A DNA stretch of 64,000 nt from positions 20,184,660 through 20,248,659 of the forward strand of contig NC_087069.1 in the NCBI RefSeq assembly GCF_963678635.1, written 5' to 3'. Numbering within the stretch: position 1 is the stretch's first letter; each line of letters opens with the position of its first letter. The notes beneath the pieces were generated by a model that did not search any database, was not told where the DNA came from, and worked only from the letters and a program-made list of their open reading frames with translations. Shown piece by piece: positions 35,001 through 45,741 of this stretch. A program made the position numbers and the translations under genes. The stretch comes from Symsagittifera roscoffensis. Lineage: Eukaryota; Xenacoelomorpha; Acoela; Convolutidae.

Positions 35001-35436
35001 CAATGAAAACTAAACCAGATTGGAAAAAATTCGCAAAAGGATTTTCAAAAACGTTCCACTCTGAAAGAAATAAACAACTTCAAAGGATACTATGTAATAA
35101 AATTCGTAGACTCCCTAACGGAACAGTTAAACAAATTGCAATAAGAATCGAAACATTAGTAAGAAAAGCATATTCACTTAATACACATAATTACAAAAAT
35201 ACGAAAATGACAGAAGTTTTAATGATGACCACAACTATAAGTGAACCAAATAAATTTTTTATCACTACATGAAAAAAAAACCCAAAACCTATCAAACAAG
35301 AACATTCACAGTAATAATAGTTCAGGAAACCTTTCCCAGGAAATTAAAATATTAGACAACAATCCACTTACCGAAAAAAAACCATCGCGGAAGATCTCCA
35401 GATCGAGGAAATTCACAAAATATCTCACAAATTAGA
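32097..35436 (+). mobile_element. Repeated gag-bearing element, unit 2
   Basis: Most complete unit. About 0.9 kb non-coding, then A-rich degenerate coding sequence, then a gag domain (34750-35275). Relative to unit 3 it lacks ~60 bp near 32700. Capped on the left by the protease downstream region and on the right by the duplicated capsid tail. No protease, reverse transcriptase or integrase of its own is visible, so it is either truncated or moves with outside help. Confidence 0.65.
34346..35272 (+). pseudogene. Retrotransposon-type Gag, unit 2
   Basis: Two frames joined by frameshifts near 34858 and 34985. The first ends with NNSLIVFTGTDPEYSVEHYS. The second reads KPDWKKFAKGFSKTFHSERN, then LPNGTVKQIAIRIETLVRKA. 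This matches the general pattern of retrotransposon Gag domains (W..F...F, then a helix with an A.RIE..V+KAY motif). Gag would form the particle that carries element RNA. No zinc knuckle is seen before the break at 35436. Confidence 0.55.
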
Positions 35437-35719
35437 TACCTTTTCATTATCAAAAGTTTCGATTGGAACAGATTATTTTGACACGGAACGGTTTGCAAAT
35501 AGCAAGTACACCAATTAGTACACAAGATCATAAACGTCTCTTCTTCACCAAACTATCAGCGTTGGGTTTGCTGCTTTGCGGGCTGGGAATCACTCTGGAT
35601 AATTTTTAGCGGCACTTTATTTTGTGTTTTGATCTCACGAGCACGCAGCAGGCAGTTCATGACTTTTTGCATTCAGAACATACTAACTACTCAGTTTCAC
35701 TCGATCTTCAATTTTGAAA
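35437..35719 (+). pseudogene. Major capsid protein C-terminal fragment, copy C
   Basis: Carries only the last ~95 codons of the Polinton major capsid gene, homologous to 31205-31484. Produced by the 4.2 kb tandem duplication. Confidence 0.8.
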
Positions 35720-35834
35720 CGCTTTGACAGCAAACTTGAAATTTTTTGTTTGGGGTATACGCTCATCGAATGTATTCATTACATCTGACCGCAAAGTTAC
35801 AAAGAACGTTCTTCCCATTTCGAAAGTCTGAAAA

Positions 35835-36246
35835 GGGATCCATTTCAGTTTCAGGATCTCATTCAGAATTGTAAACATCTGAAATATAAGTTTCTTGGAG
35901 TATTTGCAGCCGACAATTTTCCACCTCACATTCCAGACAATATCTTTATAATTGTAAACACTTCAAAATCAGTTTCCCCAGGCACACATTGGATTGTGAT
36001 ATGCAACAGAAGAAATTTTGATACTTTTCGGATCCTCTCGGTCTTCCTCTTTGGCAGTACCTCGATCTATATAAACGAGTGAACAAGAATTTTTTTCAGG
36101 TCACTGAATTGATGACAAATTTTAACATGCAAGACTCAAACTCTACTATGTGTGGTTCGTTTTGTAATTGTATTGCACATTTGATTTATGATAAAAACTT
36201 TAATAGTGATGCCTCCGATTTTGTTCACATAAATGATCATGTTTAA
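35835..36246 (+). pseudogene. Adenain-like cysteine protease, copy C
   Basis: Third copy. The start codon position reads GGG instead of ATG. A one-base change near 36015 puts the sequence into a different frame before the conserved DPLG region. Cys motif SNSTMCGSFCNC is the same as in copy B, as expected from the tandem duplication. Confidence 0.8.
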
Positions 36247-36328
36247 TAACTCACATGCTTTCCCATTAACTAACTATTTAATATGGCTATTTATTTTTGA
36301 ACAATACACTTTTGAACAATACATTTTC

Positions 36329-39175
36329 GAATGAAAATATTTATTGAATAAAAAATACAAAAACTAGTTAGTATCAAATTTTATTGTTAGTTTCAATATT
36401 ATGCACACATCTTTTCTTCATCCCAGCTTCATCATCTAAAAACATAACAGCAAATTTCGAAAACTAATATCATGTAAACTCAAACTTAAAGACTTTTAAA
36501 CTTAAACTTTATACTAAATTTTATCAAGGCTTATCCTTGTCTTCTCTCAAATTATCTTAATTTAAACAACAGATCATCAAGGTTTTACTTGGATCTTTAA
36601 AGTCACTTAAAGTATGTCTCTTTAAATTCTGATCATCATGGCCTCCCTTGGATCAAATCAGAAAAATTTTGTTCTCCCAAACACATCATTTTTAGTGTGT
36701 AACGACCTCAAGTTTCGATTCACTTTCCAACCCTTATAAACGACCCAGGACTAATCGATTTCTTTTTTATAAAGAACCAACCATTTTGATTAAGATAGAC
36801 AGCGAAAAGCTTTGGTTACTCATCCTCAAATTGAGCCCAACCTCTTAGATGACCCAGGCTAAAACACTTAAAACTTAGTATTCCATAAAGTAGTATCTAA
36901 CGATCTACTTGCTTACTAATTATACCTGAACCTTGAGGGTTGATTTACTATTCACCAACCCTTGATCACCAATCACAACACCCAGTTAAGACTTAGTAAG
37001 TCCATTTCAAATTAGAACATAGTCACGAGAAAATAAGACATCACGAAATATTTTACTTTTCTTTCTCCAACCCGTCAATTCTGAAAATCTACACCCCACG
37101 GTAAGATAACCACGCAAAAACCGTAAAAACTAACAGTTTTAGGAAATAACAACTCGAACGCCCGAGTGCATGCATTCTTCGTCCTAAATTTTATGTCAGG
37201 AGAAAATCTAGGCAGTAAGCAAACAATCGTGTTACCTAATTGTGTAATTAAAAACGAACGGTACGATTTTGTAACTACACCTCGCAAACAAACAATAGGA
37301 TATATCAAATCAAAAGACAAACACGTAAAACGACAATCATAGCAAACCAAAAACAGATTATCAAAAACGGTTTTCAAAAAGACGAACTACATCCTCAGAA
37401 TCAGAAACAAACACGATACAGGAACTTCAAGATTCAGAAGTTTCAATAAACACCAAAAAACTATAAAACAACCAAAAAACTCCAATGCTACATCACCGTG
37501 AAACATAGATTTAAAAAATCATACATTAATAAACCAGTAAAATTTTTAAATTGGAATCAACCAATCCGACATATTGAAAATTACACATTAACAGTTCTAA
37601 AATACAAAAAATGATGGAATAAAACAAAATGTTTGACAAAAATTCAATACCCCCATTTTTGATAACACCAGAAAATGATCCAATTTGAAAACCAGTACAA
37701 TTTTGTCACAATTTAATTGTATTCATATGAAAAAAGTTACAGCCTGTGTAAAAAAGAATTTTCTCGAATTCTTGACCACTAACTCAAGGGAATATGTAAT
37801 ATAACATCACAATATGGTATAATCACAATAGTAATCTTTTCACCAAAAACAAATCACCCTACACATCAAATACAAATAGATGATATAGATATAGAATTCT
37901 CGAAAGTTTTCACAGACTAATTAAGAAATTTACGACAAAAAAATTCACAAAGAGCTATATATCTATACTAGAATCGGAAGAAATACAAAATGTATCACCA
38001 CGTCAAACATCCAGACAATCAACTGTAAGACACGAAATAGATGTTTTCTCAAAGTTTCTAGATAAATTACGTGAAAATTTCGACAGCAATGAAAATTCAC
38101 AAAACGTCAATTACGATCTACAACAAATCTTAGCATGCTTCAAAATTGACTATTTCGATCACAACACTGATTTTATAACACAATAAAGAAAAAGTTGTAG
38201 ACCACAAAGCTCAGACGACGAATCTATATTAGTAGAAGAAACAGCATGTTTGGGACCCTGATTGGTCTCATCCATCGTTCATTAAATTACCAACTGGATA
38301 TTTCAGGCGCAGCAATTACAACTATCTCCGTTAACAGAGAAAATGTTAAAATAACTTCACTTACTATCGATGCAACACCTTTAAACTATAATACAATAAT
38401 CACGGATGGAACAGGAAATAATAGCCAAAAAAAACAATAGAAAGATTTTTTCAGACCATAATTAGACTTTCTTTGCAAATAATAATATAGCAAAACCTCC
38501 CTATAAAAGCAATCAAAGTCAATCAGAAGCACAAAACTACAAACAAAAATTACAACAACAAGTTTCCCGCTCAGTTTTTTTCAAGGATCAACAACGAGAT
38601 ACAGTCGGTCATAGCAAAAAATATCCATTTTTTGTTTTCAACAAAAAAAATACAACAAATAGGCATTTTACAAGAAACAAACCTCATTATTCAGAAGGTG
38701 AAGTTATTTTAACCAAAACCAGCGACAATTTTCTACAAACAATCAGAACATTAACTGGAATATTGATCAACCAGATCCTATCTTTCTACCAGATCTTTTT
38801 GAACCATACACATGAATTGAACAAACACCACAATCAAAAAAACTTTTCCTCCAAGACAAAACTCAGCATCATACATCAAAAAAAATTTCACTCCCAAAAT
38901 CCAATGAAAACACAAAATTACCAAACAACACATATGCGAAATCAAATACCATTGCCATTTTGCTCACAGGAAGATAAAAACACAAAGACTCAACTTACAA
39001 ATTTTTCTCAAATGCCAAATACCGCAGAATTGCTTCAAATGACTATGAATCCAAACTTTATGGGTGGATCGTCCATATCTTCAAATAATTCACTGATTGT
39101 AATCACAGGAACAGATCCTGAATACTCAGTAGAACATTATTCAAATGCAGTCACAGCAAATTTTTTTCTCAAAAG
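36329..39175 (+). mobile_element. Repeated gag-bearing element, unit 3 (cut by gap)
   Basis: Third unit; carries the ~60 bp (around 36936-36996) lost from unit 2. ORF 38763 on matches the unit 2 Gag N-terminal part and reads NNSLIVITGTDPEYSVEHYSN, continuing in frame for AVTANFFLK up to the gap. Here the frame is intact where unit 2 has shifted. Confidence 0.65.
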
Positions 39176-39375
39176 NNNNNNNNNNNNNNNNNNNNNNNNN
39201 NNNNNNNNNNNNNNNNNNNNNNNNNNNNNNNNNNNNNNNNNNNNNNNNNNNNNNNNNNNNNNNNNNNNNNNNNNNNNNNNNNNNNNNNNNNNNNNNNNNN
39301 NNNNNNNNNNNNNNNNNNNNNNNNNNNNNNNNNNNNNNNNNNNNNNNNNNNNNNNNNNNNNNNNNNNNNNNNNNN
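39176..39375. other. Assembly gap (200 N)
   Basis: Exactly 200 Ns. The true length is unknown. The sequence before it is AT-rich gag-element DNA and after it is the leader of the giant retroelement, so the element's left boundary probably lies in the gap. Confidence 0.99.
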
Positions 39376-39789
39376 AGGGTATAGTAAAATTCATTAACGA
39401 CTATTAATATTTTATTATCTTTATTATAATTTACCTATCTCCTATTTAGACCCAAGAAACACCCAAATTTTGTCGAAAATTACCGATTTTCGACCAAACT
39501 ATAGACCCCCAAATTTGTGGATATCCGAGCTTTTCCGAACAGCAAAAAGCTTTTATATAGGGAGTAGCTACGTAGTTCGATCCCACTGACTAAAGAAACC
39601 GCGTGAGAAAGGACTCAGTAGAAGTTAGAAAGAACAAAAATTTTTTGATCAAAATTTTGATAATTTTCTGAATTTTGTCAATCTGTTTTGGGGATCGAGT
39701 TTTTGAGTTTTTAGAGTTAGAGCAATAAACTTTTTTGTGTAAGGAGAGTCCTAGCATAACGTGCTCGATTGTCAGAAAAATTCTTGAGT

Positions 39790-40760
39790 AACCCTCCGAT
39801 TAGCTCCGTGGATAGGGCTAACAACTTAAGGATTGGAAAAGGAAGGAATCGGAGGGTCCAAATTTGATAGTAATTGGCCAAATTTTTGTCTCCAAACCAA
39901 TTTTGGTCCGGTTTGTTGAATTATTCCAGTGCTGTACGGGGCTACTATGCTCGTTTCAATTGTTTTCGGGCACTTTCACTGAGAATTGCTGAAAAAGTCT
40001 TTCAGAATCTATATAGGTGGTGAAAAGAGGCCATTTTGAAGAACGCGTTTTTGGCGATTTCTCAAAGACTAGCCAACCGATCGGGATAATTTTGGTACCA
40101 TAAGCCGAAAATTTTAACCATTTTCCCGGACCGCAGTCGTTTTTGGGTTGATAATTTCGGAAAAGAAAAATTTTTTAGAATTTGTTGGTTCGGAGGGTCC
40201 AAATTATAGGTAACCCTCCGAACGGCAGAAAAATTTTTAAAAACACCTTTTTATCCTATGGGAAGGTTGACCGTGTCAGTCAACCTGGTTTTAAGTCAGG
40301 TAGACCGCTTTTGGGGACTTTACCGCGGTAGAATAACCCGTTTTCTTGATTTTTGGGGAACCCTCCGAAGTAACCCTCCGGAGTGACTTAAACCCCTTAG
40401 CAAACCTCCTTAGTGGAAATTTTCCAAGAGACCCTCCGAAGAAGTTAAAACAACCCCCCATAGAGAATTTAGCTTGTTTTGACGCTTCCTGAAGCTAGTT
40501 GAAGGCCCTACTAAGTGAGGTTCAAAAATTTGAAAATTTCGGAAGAACCCTCCGAAGTAACCCTCCGGAGCATATTAAGCCTCTTATTGACCCTCCTTAG
40601 TGAGTCAAAGGGGACCCTCCGAAGTCTCTTGGGTGACTAAATCACCCTCCGTAGTAACCCTCCGAAGTAGGCTAAGTGTCTTAACAACCCTCCGAAGTAA
40701 CCCTCCGGAGTGACTTAAGCCCCTTAGCAACCCTCCTTATTGAAAACTTAGGGAAACCTT
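39790..40760 (+). repeat. CCCTCCG motif array in the leader
   Basis: The core AACCCTCCG or its complement CGGAGGGT occurs about 20 times. The forward form predominates (for example 40359, 40372, 40546, 40559, 40685 and 40698). The complement occurs at about 39850 and 40191. A larger unit of paired motifs, GAAGTAACCCTCCGGAG, followed by a CTTAGCAACCTCCTTA-like phrase, repeats about three times at 40359, 40546 and 40685. One further motif occurs at 61142 in the 3' region. Spacing is irregular, so this is not a simple satellite or CRISPR. Confidence 0.8.
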
Positions 40761-40943
40761 CTGGGGCAATTTTAGAAACAGAAAATATCCATTTAGAGTT
40801 GGGATGAAAGGTCAACTAACGACGGGCGTGCATATTAAGATCACAGGAGCCCATTTGACCCAGAAATTCGTGATAATCTTTGGATTCTAGATCGGCTGTA
40901 TTAGAAATACCCGAACCAAAATTTTTTTTGATTGTGATTTTGG

Positions 40944-41290
40944 TTGTGTGGTTGCCTTGAGCTACTTAATAGGAAAGTTCGGGCAACCCGGAAACACATA
41001 GAAGAAGACCTCGGTGAGTGTATTAGGCAGATACACACTCACTTGAGAAGAAAAGTTGTTCCATGCTCTCGTGCACTTGGAGCGTTCCGGGTGTGGGGGA
41101 GCTTTTTCATATACTTTAGAAATTTTTCGATCAGAGGTTGCCTTGAGCTACTTAGTAGGACAGCTCGCGCAATCGCAGGACACCTAAAAGAAGACTTCGG
41201 TGGGTTTATTAGGCAAATACCAATTCACTTGAGAGGACTGTGTCCTGGGCTTCGTTCTTTCGGATCGTTCCGATTGAGGGAAGTCTTTTT
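40944..41290 (+). repeat. Tandem duplication of ~190 bp in the leader
   Basis: The phrase GTTGCCTTGAGCTACTTA occurs at about 40951 and 41139. The following sequences stay similar (for example GAAGACCTCGGTGAGTGTATTAGGCAGATACA against GAAGACTTCGGTGGGTTTATTAGGCAAATACC). Both copies are open in one frame (40944-41372), giving a repeated peptide with IRQI.(I/T)HLR. I treat this as leader RNA structure rather than a gene. Confidence 0.75.
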
Positions 41291-41716
41291 CTTTAAGACT
41301 AATTTTTATGGATCTGTTTCTGAATCATCACTGCTTTTCACCAAAGATTGTTTGATTTTAACTAAGCAGTGACGTGATAAGAGTGTGGTGGTAAATTGAT
41401 ACTGACGAAAGGTCGATGTCACCTGTAGGATATTCTTATCTGATTATCAATTGTGTTTTGTGTATTGATTATATCTTGTGAAAATTTTGTGATACTGTTA
41501 TACTATACAACCGGGTTGAGTTAGCATTATATCAATACTGAGTAGGCCATGTGTGTACCTTTAGCTGAGTCACTAATATTGTTATTGAGGAATCTAAGAA
41601 ACATTTTTGATACTAACGAAATCGAGTAGGCAGCGTTAAGTAAATTAACTTGAACTTATTTGCGGTACGTGTACATCGCCATTAAACTGTACGATTATTG
41701 TTATTTATTACAAAGT

Positions 41717-44460
41717 ATGCAGCGTAGGGACTCGCTAGGAATGACTACTAAGATTCCCAGGCTGAGCAAGGGAAGTACGCGAAAATTTAGAACTAGGCGT
41801 AGCCAATCTTCGTTTAGCAGCTTTTCAGACTTTTTTGCTGATAACGAATCGACTAAAGATCAAGCTGATCTTTCAGTGACCGAAATGAAACTAAGAAGCG
41901 AGAAGAACCTCGATGGCAATCAAGGGCGAAGCGCCGAGGCCGGACCGGTGAGCGAAACGCTTGTGGACCCCTTTGATGAAGGGGAACGAACGCTTATTCG
42001 ACCCGACTTTGAGCCGAGCGAGGACCTCGGACGGGAGGAAGTCGAGAGGACGGAGGAGGACTTGGAGCGTTCCGCGGTCGAGCTGCGAGAAGAAGTTTTA
42101 ATCGGGGGAGTGTCAAAATTGGTGACTAAGAGTCATAAGTGGAGAAAAGAGCTTTCACATCTAGCCAATACCCACTCATCTCTGGCCAAGCAGAGCAAGA
42201 ACGCGATGATGTCGAGTATAAGCCCGAGTGAAGAACAAACGGGTTCGAAGGCCAAGAAAAAGTAGAAGTCTTTGTACGATGAGCGCATGGCGTCACTACG
42301 AACTGAAGGTCTGTCTTCCAGTTATGACCATCCGGAGATAACCCATCCGGATGTGAACTTCACGCCGTGCCCAAGGAACGACATGAGCAGGAAGGCGTCG
42401 TCCGCCTCGCCGACCAGGCCCATGTCAGATGGGATAACGATGGGAGCGTCCTCAACGTTCAAAAGATTGATGATGTCGATAAGCAAGCAAAAGGGCGGCG
42501 CGTCATCAAGTACCAGGCTGCAACCGCAGTTGACCTTATCTTCTCTGGGGCTAACCCCGCCAATGGGGGCAGCTGGCGATATAAGTGACATGTTTGCTGT
42601 CGTGATGACTGGTCTGGATGAACTGAGATGGGACATGACTAAAACAACAGATCAAGTTGACAAGAGAGCCCACCAGGGTCGAGAGAATTTGAGAGATGAA
42701 CTGACGCACGTGAAGTCACAGGCGAGAGTTGATCAGGCTCAATTGATTCGCAACACCAATCAATGCCTGGCGGAGAGCTTGGCACAGGCAAACAAGGAGT
42801 CAGAGGAAAGAGAGGCTAGGATGACAAGAGAGATCGAGCGATTGTTGAACGATCATGATAATACCTAAGCTCATACGATGACTAGCCTGGAAAAAAGGTT
42901 AGATGCCAAATCTGACCTAATGATGCGGAAGCTTGACGAGATCTTAAATGGAGGCAATCAGGAGGAGCGTTCCAACTCAAGGGAGCGCCCACGCCAGGCG
43001 AATGATGGAGATGGTGCAGGCAGCTATGCCAAGGCCCAGCAAAGTTCGAGAACGAACTACGAATCTAGGAATAGGGAGCGGCCCAGGGCAGCCACCTCGA
43101 GACCTGACTGGACAAATCCGGTCCCGCCGGAAGCAGATGCTACCCCAGAGACAAGGTTGCCCACTGTGCCACAAGTCAGTTCAGTGCCAGATCTTACTAG
43201 GGTCTCGCAGGACACAATGATGTATGCCTCGATGTTTGAACTTCTGAATAGATCCCTCGAAACATTCATCACCAAGCTCTCGAAGTCAACCGAGAGAAGA
43301 GAGAGGTCAAGAAGGACATCGAAGAAGCCTAAATCATACAAAGACGAGTCAGACGGCTGCATTGATACTTGGATAGAGGCGATGAAACTGCACTTTGAAG
43401 AAGAGAGTCTCTCCAAGAAACAGGAATGTAGCGCACTAACAAGCAAACTGGAGGGTACTGCCCTTAATTGTGTAATGGCGAAAAGAGCCAATGAAAGAGA
43501 CAGCGCTCGCAAGATATTCGACATCCTGCTGAACCGTTTCGGCTCTGGAGTACAAGGGCACCAGGCTATGGTGAAGTTCGAAAAGAGGCGTCAAAGAGAT
43601 GACGAATCCATAGACAAATTTTTGGACGACCTTGATTTGCTTAGGAGGAGAAGCAATCCCGATGAGAGAATATCCGAACGAAACTTGGCGATAGCGTCGG
43701 AGTTCATGGACGGAGTAAAGAGTGAGGAGTTGAAAACGAGGTTAGCCACACACTCTACCCTATCGCTTGACCAGGTACCCACGCCTGATGATTTGCGTAT
43801 GAAGTCATGTGAATACTTGCTCATAAAACCGAGAGCGCAAAACCGTTACAGCAATTATGGCAACTACAGCGGAACAAACACTGGCGCGAACTCCAGTTGG
43901 TACAAACCTCGCGACGACATGGATAAGAGGAGGTCATGTGCGAATTGTGGTTCGATGGACCATCATGTTTCAGCGTGTTCTGCTTACAAACAGAACATGA
44001 AGGCAATAGGCTACTTTCTCGACGACGTCGATGCGACCGATGAGGACCACGAAAAGTACGTTAGAGGGCTCATCATGAAATATGGACCGAGGTGCTTCTT
44101 CTGGATCGGGAAATATCGGACTGCACTCAGTTATGGAATGCAGTGGCGGACGCGAAACACCCCCGCCACGAAGAGGCGCTTTCGGGTTTCAAGACCGGTC
44201 TGATGAACGAAGCCGAGTCTCGGAGGAAAGAGACGACACCGAGCACCTTTACGACAAAGAAGGTCAAGACCTTGCCTGACCAGGTGGTAGCCTCGAACCT
44301 GGAGGTAGATTCGGCCGGCCCACTCAAAGTAGATTATGGTTTGGCGGCAAGGACAGCGTTACAGAATGTCAAACAGGAGCTAGGCACGAAAAAAGTGTAG
44401 CAATGGGTAAGGTCAGAACTGGAAGGCGCAGATCTTCGGGAAAAGTTTAACATTCTGAGT
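41717..44460 (+). pseudogene. Gag of the giant retroelement
   Basis: I take ATG 41717 as start, since the frame is open further upstream only on a TTG. One frame continues to 44203 with TAG at 42263 and TAA at 42866, then shifts near 44100 and goes on to 44460 with a TAG at 44398. The N-terminal third is acidic and Ser-rich; a coiled-coil-like stretch follows (42640-42950). The capsid-like domain is at about 43340-43820 (CIDTWIEAMKLHFEEES, FDILLNRFGSGVQG, DESIDKFLDDLDLLRRRS). A CCHC knuckle, CANCGSMDHHVSAC, is at 43937-43978; a second knuckle seems destroyed at the 44100 frameshift. Gag would build the particle and bind element RNA. Confidence 0.8.
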
Positions 44461-44462
44461 AA

Positions 44463-45407
44463 ATGACGAAAGAAGAGGACAAAAAGGAACCCAGAAAGCA
44501 GGTACTAAAACTGAATGTCATATCTGGTAGAACTTTTGGAATGACGAAAGAAGGGACAAAGATAATGTCCATTATCTCAGTCGCAGGACACCAGGTGGTC
44601 AAGAACTTGAGTGAACCATCCGAGATTACACTAGTCCACCTGGACATTTATGCAGACTACCTGAGGGAGAAAGATCCCAAGCTGGACTCCAGGGCAGTGC
44701 GAGCGCTACTCACGACAGGAGGTCCGAGGCTGATGAGAGTGGATGGACATTACATCGAGGTCCATAGCCCATATCCGATTCTGATGAATGTGGACGGCAT
44801 CAACATCTACAAAAAAGCTCACGGAACTGATGCGAGTGATCAGGTAGGCCGGATATGCATTGGCCAAGAAGAGCTGAAGGTTCGACGAATCGGACACAAT
44901 GTCATGCTTGAACAGGATGCGGTCCACATAGGTTGCGCAGCCGATCTGGCAGCACATGTGCTAGATTAGCAGGGCAGACAACTTTCAGTGAAAGGACTGT
45001 TAGACACGGGTGCAGTGGGCAGTGTTATGCCAGTCAAAACCTGGACTGACATGGCGTTTGACAGGTCGGATCTGATACCGACAAACATCAGACTGGCAGC
45101 TGCCAATCAGGAAGCAATCTATGTGACAGGACGGACCCCTATTATAACACTGCAGCTTGGGGGAAGACATCTTTGGATGAGCTTCCTGGTGGTGAAAAAT
45201 TTGGACGAATCCGATCAATTCATCCTGGGAAGGGACTTCATACGCAACTTTGATGTCACGATCGACCTCAATGACGGGTTGATCAGGATCAAAGATCCGA
45301 AGAGGAAGTATGAAAAGAAACTTCTTAATGAGATCTTAATAAACCAGGCTAAGGTGCCGATTAAAAGTGAGATTGAAACCAAACCAAGCCGTGGTAGCGA
45401 AGTTTAG
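44463..45407 (+). pseudogene. Retropepsin-like aspartic protease region
   Basis: After a frameshift at 44463, a ~170-codon Gag-Pol linker ends at TAG 44967, and the same frame resumes. The active site is LLDTGAVGSVMP at about 45000; the flap region follows, and the second signature is FILGRDFIRNFDV at about 45216. The enzyme would cut the Gag-Pol polyprotein. The active-site DTGA is intact. The frame ends at 45407 by frameshift and continues as the ORF from 45367. Confidence 0.85.
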
Positions 45408-45741
45408 GATGAGGAGTCTAAATGAACTCAGTAATGAAAGACAGGTATGTCTGCTACCAAATCCAAACAGTAAGAGCTCGGCTTTTTTAGGAAGAAGCCT
45501 CTCACTCACTCAGAGCGGACTGTGTGAGAGTGTGTTGTTGAACACAGAAGCAACAACAGTGACAATACAGAGGGGAAAGAATTTTGGCTACGCATTGCCT
45601 CTGAACACAGACTTTCAGAGTGTGGAGAACTTGAAAAAGTTTGATGTAACTAAGTGTCCCTTGCATGCGAACCAAGAATGTATACTGAAGAGAGTAAATG
45701 AGTTGAAATCTTCTAGGAAATTGTTTTCAATGAAGTCGTAA
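45367..45741 (+). pseudogene. Pol linker between protease and reverse transcriptase
   Basis: Frame 1 continues the polyprotein: MRLKPNQAVVAKFRMRSLNE, then SVLLNTEATTVTIQRGKNFG, a beta-rich domain commonly found before the RT fingers in Ty3/gypsy Pol. TAA at 45739-45741 interrupts, and the same frame goes on into the reverse transcriptase. Confidence 0.7.

Larger units (their letters stand above)
31205..35436 (+). repeat. 4.2 kb tandem duplication, first copy
   Basis: The stretch from inside the major capsid gene through protease and gag-element unit 2 recurs at 35437-39175 in the same order. The offset is 4,234 bp at the protease start and about 4,286 bp further on, because of indels. The junction at 35436/35437 joins gag-element sequence directly to CTTTTCATTATCAAAAGTTT of the capsid gene. 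Confidence 0.85.
35437..39175 (+). repeat. 4.2 kb tandem duplication, second copy (cut by gap)
   Basis: Direct repeat of 31205-35436. It is interrupted at 39176 by Ns, inside the gag domain, so its right end is unknown. Confidence 0.85.
39376..41716 (+). promoter_or_regulatory. Long leader (5' LTR/UTR region) of the giant retroelement
   Basis: A 2.3 kb non-coding region before gag. A TATA-like TATATAG occurs at 39554-39560, which could mark a promoter. The leader holds the CCCTCCG array and the ~190 bp tandem duplication described separately. A primer-binding site could not be recognised. Confidence 0.4.

Noticed and set aside
39137-39407. ORFs crossing the N gap
   Set aside because: Ns translate to unknown residues; these frames are artefacts except for the Gag part before 39176.
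39790-40760. CRISPR-like array
   Set aside because: The repeated core is only 7-9 bases, spacing is irregular, some copies are inverted and the context is a eukaryotic retroelement leader.
40944-41372. 142-codon ORF with an internal peptide repeat
   Set aside because: The repeat is explained by DNA-level tandem duplication in the leader, and the ORF lies upstream of gag with no start context or domain.
42322-42636. Antisense ORFs across gag, pol and the second polyprotein (many, 60-170 codons)
   Set aside because: GC-rich coding DNA often leaves the opposite strand open; none shows a domain and the plus-strand frames explain the region.
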